From assembly GCA_013398955.1 (NCBI GenBank), contig VWPU01004924.1:31226-95225 (forward strand): a stretch of DNA of 64,000 bases, written 5' to 3'. The first letter of the stretch is position 1; each line of letters starts with the position of its first letter. This DNA comes from Callaeas wilsoni. Its lineage: Eukaryota > Chordata > Aves > Passeriformes > Callaeidae. Positions 48,989 to 60,255 of the stretch are shown piece after piece. The position numbers were made by a program, and so were the translations under genes. The notes under the pieces are model-generated. The model ran no database searches, was not told where the DNA came from, and saw nothing but the letters and a program-made list of their open reading frames with translations.

Positions 48989-51900
48989 GTTGGTGCATCC
49001 CGAGAGAGATGGTGTTTTGACGTGTTCTTTTTAGGTTGCTCATGCAGCGGTGGCAGTTGTGTTGTTTGGGAAAATGCTGCAGAATAAACATCGGGGAGTA
49101 TCCGTAGGTTAGGTTTTGTTGCTGTAAGAAGAGCTGTACTAGAGGCAGCCCGATTCCCCAAGTGCCATGGACTCCTCACACTTCACTAGGCAACACTTCC
49201 CAAAATACTCTTCAGATCTACTTTGACACCAGCAATTGCATCATGGCCCCTCATCCTGATGCTTAAAAAACCCCGTTAATTAATTATTTTTATGTTACCT
49301 GAGATGAGAATGTTGCTGTGTGGGAGAAAATTAGTGTTCGGGTTGTCCCTCATGTCAATGCTGTGTTGGCAGCCTTGGCCAGGTCTCGGTTTTCAGGCAG
49401 TCCTTATTTCACTAATGATTCAGAAAAGGTAAGTTTTGTATGACTTCAGCGATATTACAACTTTTATTTGTGTAGGTTTTATTAGTTAGGTTTTATTAGT
49501 CTTGAGAAGCAGTCAGAGGCTTTCCTGTGGTTATTCTGCAGTGAATTAATGTGTGAAACAGCAAATGGTTTACACAGTTACATTATTTCGTTTACTAAAA
49601 GAACAGTAATTGTTTAAATAATTATTTGTGAATATGTAATTATGCAAATAATCTGTATTATCACCAAACAGAAAGGAAGACTCTGAACCTAGATTTCCTT
49701 GCTTTTTAGTGTTATCAGATGCCTGATAATTTTCCTGCTAGCATGCGACATTTGGTCTTCATCCTCAAGGTTCCTGGGATGCACAGTGTCCTTAGGGAAT
49801 TACCACCCATTCTGTGTGCAGCTGATGGTGACATCCTCTTAATATGGTTTTTAGAGCTCTGGGAAGCTCTTGTTCCCTTCAGGGTGCCTTGCTCCTCCAG
49901 ATCCCCAGCCTGTTGCAGTGTTTCAGAAAATGCTTTAAGCATTTCTAAGTGGTATCTTGCCTCACCAGTACAAAAACACCAAGTTACTTTGTAACACCTA
50001 CGCCTTGGACCAAAACCTGGTGTGGCATTGAAATGGAGCCAAGCAAAAAAAAATTTCATGGTGCTCACAGTCCCTGAAAATTTGTCAATGGCATGAGGAA
50101 GACAAACAAACATGTCACAGCACTCCTGAGGTACAAGAACATTTTTCATGCCAATGGAAACTCCATGTCAGTGGTATAGAAATTGGTGTTTGCCTGTTAG
50201 GAATTAGAACAGGCATCGTTTTAAGAAAGCAGCCTTTGAAAAATGGACAATAAATGCCTTATTTAATAATGAATCCATCACTCTACACTGCCATTCATAG
50301 CTGGGGATTAAACTCTGATCAGCCTCTGGTCTGTTTTGCTTTTCTCACGGCTTCTCTGTAACTACCATTCCTGTACCAATACGCCTACACCTCATTTCTG
50401 CAGGGCGTTAGACAGTGCTGCTTTCTGGTCTTAAAAAAAGGTAATCTGTATCTGGAGTTCTTCTTCTGGTGGAATACATAGTAAATCATGCTCCAGTATG
50501 GACAGGATTTCCCCTCAACATCTCTGACTCCAATCTTGACTTGCTGTTTTGTATCTCTGAAATTGAATTTGCAGTTGACTCATCTGGTGAGATTACTGTT
50601 TTCTCTCCTTCTACTGTATTTTAAGTACTCATACCTGGTGCTTGCAAAAAGGATAGGAAACTCTGGGATAAACTATTTTTTTACTAGAAATACATGACAC
50701 CTGTATGAGGTATAAGCAAGGTGCTTGTTCTAGTAAGTGTGATCTTCCCAGCAGTGATGCTGTGGCTTTTAAAAATATTTGTCCAGTATTAGTGAAATGA
50801 AGCTCAGATCCTGACAGGCAGCTCTGGAGTTATCTATTCCTCAAAGCAAAGCATGGTCCTGAGAGCCAATTTCTGAACAACACCTGACACATCCTCCTCA
50901 TCCATGCTCCTGGCCTCTGCATGTGGTCGTTCCAGGGACACAGAATCCTCCCTGCCTGTAGGGAACTGCAGTCTAAGGATGGAGGGAGCTTCTGCAAAGA
51001 GCGCTTTTGGAAGAAATCTCTGCTTGGGTGGCTTCTGCCTCTGAGATTTTCCTGCTGTGCCCTATGGAATCGTGCTCAAACTGTCCAGGCTGCATCAGCA
51101 AGTGCCTTTGGATGCCTACAGAGAGGGAGCTGCAGAGGTTGGGATAGATTCCTCTTTTCACCTGGGCTTGCATGTTAAAAATGTGGATTGTGGCCAGTAA
51201 AAGCCCCAGGCACACATTTGTGTCACTCTTAGTAGATAACATCCCCTGTAATACTGTTAATATTAATTACAGCATTTTCTACTGAAGCGTATTAAATAAA
51301 CTGGTGCCTGAAGGTAAAGACCTTCCCCATATCCACAGGGTGTTTTTGTTTGTGTGGCTTGAATATTGCTCCCATTTTCTGTTTGTGGGGTTTTCTACTG
51401 AACTGAAGACTGTTGTTTAGGATTGATTTTGACTTGATTGATTTTACTTGTGCGTTTGTTGAAACCCAGCAAGCTGACAGCACAAAGTGTTGTAAGGAGG
51501 TCCTGGATGCTCAGTCACTCCTCAGCCACTGCTACAACTGAACAGCATTAAGTGCTCTGAGAGTTTTGACAGAAACCACAGATATTTCAGCTTGTCAGGT
51601 CTGGAAAATGACTGCTGTGACCTGTATTTTCTCAAAACTTTCTAACTGACCTTATTGGGGCATATTTTCACATGGATAAAAAAATGTGCTATGTTGACTC
51701 CAAGGTTATCTCCCTGCCAAATTTGAAGTTGCTGCTGCAGCTTCCAAAATAGGAATTTTTAAAAGGCATGATTTTTCAAAATCAAAGAATGTTTTTTTTC
51801 CCTAGACATTTAGAAATAGACAGTCAATTTTGACCAAGATTTTCCAGCAGAAAAGAATCACAAAAAACCACACCCTGAAAAATGCACCCTGAAAATTCAA

Positions 51901-52458
51901 CCTTAAATAGTTCCAAGTTTGGAAAGGAAAAAAAAGAATGTAAGCAAAATACCTTAACTATTTTCATGGGAGTATATTCATGTGCCAGCCCCACCTTGTC
52001 TGGAAGCCAGGTTTATCAGAAGATGGCATGGAGAATTAATAATGTTTGTCTGCATAATGCAAACCAGAGAGGCAGCAGATATGGAGAATTACGTCCAGAA
52101 GCAGAGAAGTCCGAAAAATATGCAAATATCCCTTGGAAGAAATTTCAGCACATCGTGTTACAAGTACAAAACACGAGGGAAAAACAGGCACAATTGAATC
52201 TCACACTTAAGATGCAATTCACTGGCATGGATAATTCTTATTTCCACAGAAAAAGATGTTTGTTCTTAGAAACGAGGAGATTGCATGATTCTACAAAATC
52301 AAGGCTGAGATTTGCAGCCATGTGCAGGAAACAGCACTGTTTGCTGCTGCACCTATGGAGGAGTCCAACGGCCACAAATTTTAGGAAAAGCTGGGCTGCA
52401 AAAACAGTAGTGATTAGTCTTTGGATAGAAATAAAACATACCATATATTATTAAGGCT

Positions 52459-52580
52459 TTTTTTTTTTCTTTTTTTTTTTCTGCCGAGCACTCTGTGTTG
52501 GCACCCCCAGCTCCACAGTGTGTGATCGACAGCCTTACCCTTCGAGCTACCTACGCCTTGGCTTCGGGCTCTGAGTGAAA
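52459..52580 (-). other. Possible A-tailed retrocopy of a small RNA
   Basis: On the minus strand, ~100 bp of moderately GC-rich sequence, including GGTAGCTCGAAGGGTAAGGC and GAGTGCTCGGCAG, ends in a 20-25 base A tail broken by one G. The tail suggests retroposition. A tRNA-like A box may be present, but I do not recognise the source, and no target-site duplication is visible. Confidence 0.3.
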
Positions 52581-55402
52581 GACTAAATAATGAGGAAATG
52601 CAGATTTTCCCTGCTTGCCATCCTGGCAGCACAGCTTCTGTTGTATACTGCCCTGTTTGTTTTGACAGCACGCCAAGCTGCTGGTGGGTGGTGGTGTCAG
52701 ATAAACTGTCAAACACACAGTTGTTGGTGTGAGATAGAATCAGTCCGACCTGTGTAAATCTGGAGTAGTTTTCAATAGTTTGATTTTTTTCCTACTGTTC
52801 CTTCTGTATTTACCTGGGATTTGACCTATGGGAATGTGATATCTGGTTCATAAAATGTATTCTCTGTTTATCTCTTTGGATTTGCCCTGTGCTGGGTTCC
52901 ACCTACCCGATTCCTTCCTTCCTTCTTTCTGCATCCAACCAGAAAGCTGATAATCTGTGGTTATGTTGTCATTTAGTACCAGAGATTCCTAAAGACCATT
53001 TTTGGGGATGCAGAAATAAATAACAATGTTTTACAGAGCTCTGAGTTCCCAATGTGCTGCTAGCAAGCCGACTCTCATGATGACAGAAATTTACAGCAGG
53101 AGCAAAACTACCAGAACCCTGTACAAAGTGTAATGGATTCTTTATGCAATAATTGCAAATAAGCAGAAGTACCCATTTCCATCCGTCTCCTTCTTCATAA
53201 TGTGTTCTGCTGTTTTGCTGCTGAAGTCTCACGAGTGTTATTTGCCTCAACAAGCAAAAGAATTAAATAGCCAAGTAGTTAAAACAGATCCCTAAAAATA
53301 TCCTAACAGAACAAAACCAGGCATGGGACAGGCATTATGTCTTTCCTGGGAATACCAGTGCTGATGTTGTTGGTATTTGTGGCAATGACATTGATCATAA
53401 TTTAGCAACAACATTTTTTGACATACTTTTTTAGTTGATGGTCACCATTTAGTTAGCAGGAATTTCTTCTGCATGCTGACTGAAAAAAAAATCAATAGTT
53501 ATCATCAAATGTGTGTAATTACCATAGATGTTTCCATAACTGGGTGGTATCAAACTGTCATCATCTTAACTGGTGCTACTCACTTTAATGTATAATGGAG
53601 GGAAGATGCTGCAATTCCAACCCTGTGCTTCCACTCATCAGCTTTTTCCTGCCTTTATTTTGGGGGAGGGCGTTACTTTGGGGAAGGAATGTTTACTGCA
53701 AGAAGCTGTGCACGTGAAAATCCCAGTGGGTGTGTGCGGAGGAGTGGCTTCATGGTTGGGATAGAATTCCCTCTTGCTGCCCACTGTATTTCTGTTGCCA
53801 TTGTCCATGAGAAACTGTCTTTGTGCCCTTCAGCCTAGAAAGGAAGAAAGCATTTAGACAGTGGTGCCATTGAGACCAGTAAGTGGCTTGGTCTCATTTG
53901 GACAATGTACTCTGTAATACAAAATATTTATTCTCTTTTGGTTAAGATCTTTGCTGAATCAAGTGGATTTTTTTTTCCTAGAAAGGGAAAAAAACCCCCA
54001 AACTTGATGAAAAAGAAGTTAAATACATTTACCTGAAAATGACAAAATACATAAACTCAATCTCTCTCTAGTACCAAGTATTCAACAGGAAAGAAAGTAT
54101 GGCAAGATAAAACACGGTGTCTGACAAGCAGAAAATTAGTGATGTTATGGTATTAGGCAACACTGAAGTAGAAATAAAGGTAGATTTGTGATCCACAGTG
54201 TGCATTCTTCCTGTTTTGTGTGAATTTAGGAAGCTGTTACTGAATTAATACAATTGTTGGGTTTTGGGGTTTTTTTAATATTTTCAGTGGCAATTTAAAA
54301 TCTTCAAATCTTTAGTCTGTGAAAAGAAACAGTTTTTTCATTCTCATCTTTCTGTGTGTTGTTGCCCATTAGTGGCTTCTCTGGTCAATCTGATGTAACT
54401 GAGCACATTTTAACTGTATTTTAAAACTCAAATAAATGCTATGATGTACGCAAAAATTCCAGTGAAAGGGTAATTGGAGTTGCAGGGGAAGAATAAAAAG
54501 ATGAGGACGGGAGATTTTGCCCTATGGTCATGGCAGAAATGTTTTGCATCTCTCGTTGACAGGTTCATTTTTACTTGCCAAAGGGATTTCCAGCTGGAAA
54601 AATGAGAGCTGATTCTTAGGTGGTCATTGCCAGGTTTAATTACTCGACTGTGTTTAGAAAAAGTTAGGATTTCCATCAATGAAACAGTAAAAATAATCAC
54701 AGCATTAGAATGCCATTACATTGGAACTTTAATAATGATATATTGCAAATTCTCTTATTTTACTGATGTGTATTAGAATAATGAGCAAAAAAAGTCTTAA
54801 AATTATTTCCCCACTCAAGATCAGAAAAATGTAGAGATTTTGCAGGAAGATTTCTCCCCATTTCCTCAATTAAAGCTTGCTAGAACGCTACAGTAATCAG
54901 TTAATCATCTTTCTCACAATGTGGCTATCCCATGCCTAGTACACTAGGGTGGATTAACAAGGATTTTATGAAGGAATGTTGGTATTTACAGAGCCTAGAT
55001 TTTGAAAAGTATAACTCTATACTGTTGGTATAGAATCACTAGCACATTTCCAATAAAGTAACTTTTTAAAACTCTCACTGTTTGTACCATAGAACTCATC
55101 TCTGCTTGTATGCCCTGTATCAACCCCAGTATTGGGGCGACTTGGAATTAACCTCATAAATCTACCCTTATAAACACTTCCCTACAAAATAAAGAACCAT
55201 TTTCCACATTACAGGACTCCTCTGGAATCAAGTTCAGGTCTCTTAAGTCCCAGTGTTGTTTGCTACCTGTGGAGCTGAACTTTTCTTTCCTGTGAGGTAG
55301 AGATGGGCTGTGTTGTATTACGAAATTCAGTATTGTTCAGTGCCATGTTTCAGTCATGGGGAGTGTCTTGTAGTCTGCAGATCGTCATCAATTCATCTTA
55401 GT

Positions 55403-55443
55403 TCCTTTTCTTTTTTTTTTCTTTCTTTTTTTTTCTTTTTTTT
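55403..55443 (+). repeat. T-rich polypyrimidine tract
   Basis: About 40 bases of T with scattered C, in MAOA intron 1. It could be the reverse complement of an A tail, but no retrocopy body is recognisable beside it. Confidence 0.8.
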
Positions 55444-55964
55444 AACTGTATATCCAGTGTTTTGATGCACTCCAAGGTGCTTTGCTTGTGGTACGATTAG
55501 GACAATTTTCTGGCATGAAAGCAGCTGCAGCAGCTCTGATTCCTTAACAGCACTGCAAAATCAATAGGAACAGAGCTTTCCTGCATGGCATCTTCAGAGG
55601 AGGGGAGCTGCTTGTGAGATTTCCATAGAAACCCTTGTGGAGGGTGTCTCGCCTTGTTTGTTCTCATTTAACAATAAGTGAATTTCCACAGCCAGATACT
55701 GCGAGTGAGGCGTGGTTTTGGCAGGCTCTTCCATCTTGCTGAGGCAAGCAGTGTGTTTCTAATTCATGGAATTAGGGGGGATATCTGGAAGGAGCTTGGC
55801 CAGTGATTTGGGGCTGTTTCCAGCTTTATCTCAAGGCTGCTCTCGGAGGAGGCGACACGGCCACAGGCTCGGCTGTGACAGGAGTGTCTGCGCTGCAGTG
55901 GAGTGCTTGAACTCCTGCTCGGAGCACTGAGTGCTCCATTTGGCCTGGAACAGTGTGCCTGGAA

Positions 55965-56125
55965 GGAATGGTTTGGCTTGGAAGGGGCCTTAAAGCCCGT
56001 CTCATTCCACCCCCTGCCATGGGCAGGGACACCTCCCACTAGACCAGATTGCTCAAAGCCCCATCCAGCCCGGCCTGGAGCACTTCCAGGCATGGGGCAG
56101 CCACAATTCTTCCCTGCTCCTCAGC
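55965..56125 (-). mobile_element. CR1 LINE 3'-end fragment
   Basis: Starts GGAATGGTTTGGCTTGGAAG and continues through GCCATGGGCAGGGACACC and CACTAGACCAGATTGCTCAA, all antisense to the CR1 3' untranslated region. The 3' terminus therefore lies at the low-coordinate end. Located in MAOA intron 1. Confidence 0.85.
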
Positions 56126-58718
56126 AGCTGCTGAAGTTCATGAAGTCCTCTGGGCTGGAGATGTTGTAGGGGAAGTGAGAGGATAGCTCCGTGCAGCCCG
56201 AGGGGAGCAGAGCAGGCGGGGATGGGGAGCAGGAAGGGAGAAGGTCTCGTTCCTTCCTCTCTCGTTCTTACCCCATCGATCAAATGGTCACTCTCTGGTG
56301 TCCAGTCCTGTCCACAATACTGGAATAGCAACAAAAGTCTTGAAAATTCAAGTTATGGAGAAGATGAGGGGTAAATATGCAGTCAGTTTAGAGGTTAATT
56401 GTGTATAAAAAGCACAGAGGCTTCTTGGCCTGTAGAGTGCTTCAGACAGACCTGCGGAAGCCCCTGGATCTGGTGCACTTCAGTCTCACCAGGATGGAGC
56501 TAAAGAGGGGGGTCCAACAGGCAGAGACAGACATAGAGATGCTGTGTGGGTGTTGTTCCTAGTCCTCTGTTTTGAAACAAAATAGTTTCTGTGCTTTAAG
56601 CAAACAAATGTGTAGTAGTAATCTTAAATCAACATATTTTGTATTGTTTTTACTTGTGAGTCATGCCCTCTCCCAGTTCCCAGTAAGCCATTGCTGTCCC
56701 AGTGTATTTCTTGCTCTTTCCCAGTCTGTGTAATTCCAAAGCCTTTTTTCTTTCTTGGACCAGTGCCTAAGATGACCTTTGGGTTGACAATAATGAAACT
56801 TAACCTGTAAGTCTGCAGTACAAGTACGGTTTAACACACAAACAGGTTAGAGAACCTAGGTCACTTTACAACATGTTCTTCATCCCTTAGCATCCCTTCT
56901 TTATTTGGATATATCCCATAACTGAGCTGTAATCCATTAGTGAGCTTAACTTCCAGCTCTGTCCAGTGCAACCATTATTCTTCCTAAACAGCTGTGGCAG
57001 GAACAGAGCTGTTGTATTCAGCATGAAATTATGGTCTTAGGCACCAAATATTTGCATTTAATTTTTTTTTGTACCCAGGCCCGACTTTTTGTGACTTTGT
57101 GTTCAATTTTTTTCGAGGCATGTATATCTACAGTAAACTTTGTCACAAAAGAATTACCCACTGAGTGTCCAGTGGTATTTACACAGCATAAAGAATTCAG
57201 CCTTCTATTTTCTGAATGTAGGATATCCACTGTTTTGTGACAAAACTTGCTGTATATTTTGAAATCTCATTTTTATGTGTATAAAAAGTTATATTTTTGT
57301 AAGAAAATATTGCAGTTTGTGTTTTCAACATCATAGATTTGTGTCTTCTATGTTTATGTTGAGGAGGAAGAGAAACCATCACTCAGTGCATTGAAGAATT
57401 AGCTAGAAAAAAATTGTTTCTAGAGTTTCATGGAGGAAAAAAATTATCACTGAAATAAATTAGCTCAATTTATAAGATATCCACTGAAAAATGGCTTGCA
57501 ATTACAAAAATTGGAATATTAAGTACATGGAAGAATTAAGTATACTTCTGCTCCAGCAGCAATCTGAAAAATATGTTGCAAGGAGGTAAAATTATTTTTA
57601 GATGACTATGAAAATTATATATGTAATTTCTGCCTATGTAAGATGTTTGAACTTCCTCAGTTGTAGTTTCCAGTGAATGGTGTTCCACTTTCCCATTAAA
57701 AGATTATATGCAGAGAAGTTTGTGGTCAGTTCTGAATTGCCCTTAGAATAAAGGAGGACATTTAACTCTTCCCAGAATGATTCCTCTCCCCAGGTCTTTT
57801 CAGACATGCGTTCTTTGTAGGCTCACAAACAGTTGATTTTAATCACATTTCAAGGCAGTGTAATAAACATGAGCCTAATATTGTTACTCCTGCCTGCAGG
57901 GTATCTTGGAAGTTCTGATCAATAAGGCTGCCTTTCGTGTACTTAAGGAGGGGAAACAACTCCAAAGAAACAATGCTTCAGTGCCAAATTGGCCTGCAGG
58001 GCAGTGGGATAATCTGATTTCACCAACTCATGATTGCTTTTTACAATTTCAGCTCGCATCTGTCAGAAGCACAGAGGTCTCCTGTCCTATTGGATTTTCA
58101 GTTGTCTCTAGTGGCTCCATCACAAAGTCCCATAATTAGATGAGTTTTGCTGAGACCATAATTCCTTTTATAAAGTATCTACATACAGCCTGTTTGATTG
58201 TCGTGGTCAAACTCCATTGCTGAAAATGAATCCTGACAGTGAAGCAGACTTTCCTTCTGCATGTGAATGAGGGCAAGGGGCAGCAATGGAGCAGAGAGTT
58301 GGTGTGGGAGAGAAGGCGCTGGAGGTTTACCTTGCTGCGACATTATTGATGTCACTGTAGTGCTGCATGTCCCCCAAGCTGCGTGCTGCCTTTCCAAAGG
58401 CTGCAGAAATGCAGAAATGAAGAGTAAGATGTGTGTCTGTCCCTTAGTAATTGAGGTTTTGCTGGTTTTGAAAGGCCAAAATGCCAACCCGAGGAGGAAA
58501 CTTCGGTCTGTGACTGCTGTGAGAGGTTATAACATTAAACTAAGCGGCAGCCACATGATTTCTGTGGTGAGATACCACGAAAAGTTCCCAACTTCTCTCA
58601 GGCATTTTTGAGAACGGTCTATTCAAATCTCTGATCTTGAAGCATTGGTTCAGTTTTTGACCATTAATGTGGCTGATTGCTGCCACTTGCTTTAATGCAC
58701 TTTCTGTTTTTCTGATAG

Positions 58719-58813
58719 GTTTGTCAGCTGCCAAATTGCTGTCTGAGGCTGGGGTCAGCGTGGTGGTCCTTGAAGCCCGGGACAGAGTCGGAGGAAGGAC
58801 ATTCACTATCAGG
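58719..58813 (+). CDS. MAOA: Monoamine oxidase A, exon 2
   Basis: This 95-bp exon encodes residues 16 to 47 and completes the FAD-binding Rossmann unit. The acceptor is a pyrimidine-rich tract ending TCTGATAG|GT, and the donor is AGG|GTAAGT. The joined reading gives [12 protein letters not shown], then the second beta strand VSVVVLEA. The acidic residue of [10 protein letters not shown] would contact the FAD ribose, and RVGGR is the conserved FAD-containing amine oxidase motif. Reading frame and splice phases (phase 1 in, phase 0 out) join cleanly to exons 1 and 3. LSAAKLL is the MAOA form; MAOB has MAAAKLL as I recall it. There is no stop, frameshift or missing key residue, so the gene appears intact here. 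A degenerate CR1 insertion begins only about 55 bp after the donor. Confidence 0.96.
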
Positions 58814-60117
58814 GTAAGTGCTGCATGAGATGTGGGCTCTCACTTGTGCTGGTGACAGATGATACTCCTATTATTTTGACCCAGGGAACTGTAATTATTT
58901 TGACCCAGGCAACCACAGCTTCAACTCAATCTCTCAGAAGGTGACAGAGCAACTAATCTGAAAGTCATCGGTCAGCATGAGTTCACCAAGAGGAATTCAT
59001 GCTTGACCAACCTGACAGCTTTCTAAGGTGCAGGGAGTGGCTTGGTAGATAAGGGAGAAATGAATATCGTCTACCTAGACTTTAGTAATTCAAAATTATG
59101 TTGAACACCATTGTCTGGGACCATGAGTGTCAGAGCATTTCCTCTCTCTTTCCCATCTCCCTTTGCATACTGTAACAGGCATGGTAACTTAGAGCCTTGA
59201 AAGAAGCAGCCTGAGCAGGACCAGACATCATTACAGTTCAGACATATGTTTCAAAGTTTCTTAAAATTATCTGAAATAACACTCCTGCTTCTAGAAATGA
59301 GCTGCATCTCAATTGCCATTAGGAAATAAAAAGAAAGAAATGAAGAGTCACTTGTGGCACAAGGTAATGTAATACAGGCATTAGCTCTGCTTCCCACCCT
59401 GTGAGTGAGAGAGGTGTAAATTATGTCAGGTGCCATTGCTGGGGAGCCAGAAATAAACAGTGGTGTTCCAGCAGAAATCATTGCGTGTGAAACATGGAGC
59501 ATAAACACCATCCTTCTGTGACACTGAGAATGCCAGGCTTAAAATACTCACTGTAAACAGTGTAAAAAGAGTTACTGTCTTGGGAGATCAGCCTGCTGTA
59601 ATAGTGTGCATCCCTGAAACCTTCTGCTTTCTTCTCACTTCCCAAGTGAGTGTGGTGCTGCTCTGAGGGGTGCATTGAGCACCTTTCGTGGCAGGCATGG
59701 CTGGGGGTCCGTGCCCAGACAGCAGCAGGCTGGAGCCAAGGCGTGCAGTGCTGGAAAGGAGATTAATCTCCTGGAGAACTGCAGTGCAGTGCTCAGCACC
59801 TGCAGCATTAAGTCTAAGCAGGTATCTAAAGAGTGAAAAGAAGCCTTGGTACTGGAGATGGTTTTAACTGCAGAAATGTTTTGCAATGACAAGAAAAGTA
59901 ACGTGAATTTCTTGAACATCTCCAGGGGTGGTGACTCTACAGCCTCCCTGGACAGCCCATTTCGATGTGTGACAACCTTTCCCATGAACAGATTCCTCCT
60001 GAATATCATAAACATGCATTCCATACACATTCAGTATGAAAGAATTCTTTCTGCTTCTAGATGTTTGTATTGAGGAGCTTTCTGCACAGCTTCTGATTCC
60101 TGTATTCTTTTGCACAG
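58814..60117 (+). other. MAOA: MAOA intron 2 (1.3 kb)
   Basis: Phase-0 GT-AG intron. Its first 280 bases contain a degenerate CR1 reverse-transcriptase fragment. I see no recognisable element in the rest. Confidence 0.9.
58870..59095 (+). mobile_element. Degenerate CR1 LINE fragment, reverse-transcriptase region
   Basis: The + strand reads DPG(N) near the start, then from 58982 in one frame FTKRNSCLTNLTAF, a stop, and after a further stretch NIVYLDFSNS. This matches the order of the CR1 ORF2 reverse transcriptase (DPGNYRPVS, then FTKG.SCLTNL.AF, then YLDFSKAFD) as I know it. The fragment is truncated on both sides. The copy of TTATTTTGACCCAGG is duplicated within it (about 58870 and 58894). 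It is inactive, and it is the only CR1 I see in plus orientation. Confidence 0.8.
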
Positions 60118-60255
60118 AACGATAAAGTGGATTATGTAGATGTTGGTGGAGCATATGTGGGACCTACCCAAAACCGAATTCTCCGACTGGCAAAAGAGCT
60201 GGGGGTGGAGACCTATAAAGTGAATGTCGAGGGCCATATGTTCCATCATAAAGGG
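60118..60255 (+). CDS. MAOA: Monoamine oxidase A, exon 3
   Basis: This 138-bp exon encodes residues 48 to 93. The acceptor is TTCTTTTGCACAG|AAC and the donor is GGG|GTGAGT; both junctions are phase 0. The product contains [17 protein letters not shown] and then [16 protein letters not shown], a hallmark of MAO near the flavin. [12 protein letters not shown] matches the MAOA type; the MAOB type is VDLGGSYVGPTQ. The last ten residues ([10 protein letters not shown]) differ most from mammals, in a segment known to vary. The next exon, expected to start KTYPFRG or similar, is not found before 64000, so the annotation is partial at its 3' end. The substrate cavity and the C-terminal cysteine that binds FAD covalently lie outside the window, as does the membrane helix. 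Confidence 0.96.

Larger units (their letters stand above)
48615..58718 (+). other. MAOA: MAOA intron 1 (10.1 kb)
   Basis: GT-AG intron in phase 1. It holds the end of the CpG island, the 8-bp minisatellite, a 14-bp tandem duplication (TAGGTTTTATTAGT, about 49473-49500), an A-tailed retrocopy-like block near 52.5 kb, a T-rich tract at 55.4 kb and a minus-strand CR1 fragment at 56.0 kb. I see no further exon or gene in it. Confidence 0.85.

Noticed and set aside
48163..49179. 338-codon minus-strand frame and a 221-codon one overlapping it
   Set aside because: Both lie antisense to the MAOA CpG island, are Pro/Arg/Ser-rich and include the translated minisatellites. GC-rich DNA with few stops explains them.
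51882..52454. 190-codon plus-strand frame in MAOA intron 1
   Set aside because: No recognisable homology, and it ends at the T-rich tract. It is probably chance.
52500..52570. A functional tRNA gene on the minus strand
   Set aside because: An A-box-like string is present, but no B box (GGTTCGANNCC) or acceptor stem can be drawn, and an A tail follows.
48569..60255. Assignment to MAOB instead of MAOA
   Set aside because: [14 protein letters not shown] and [12 protein letters not shown] are the MAOA forms, and no NDP-like gene lies upstream, as would be expected near MAOB.
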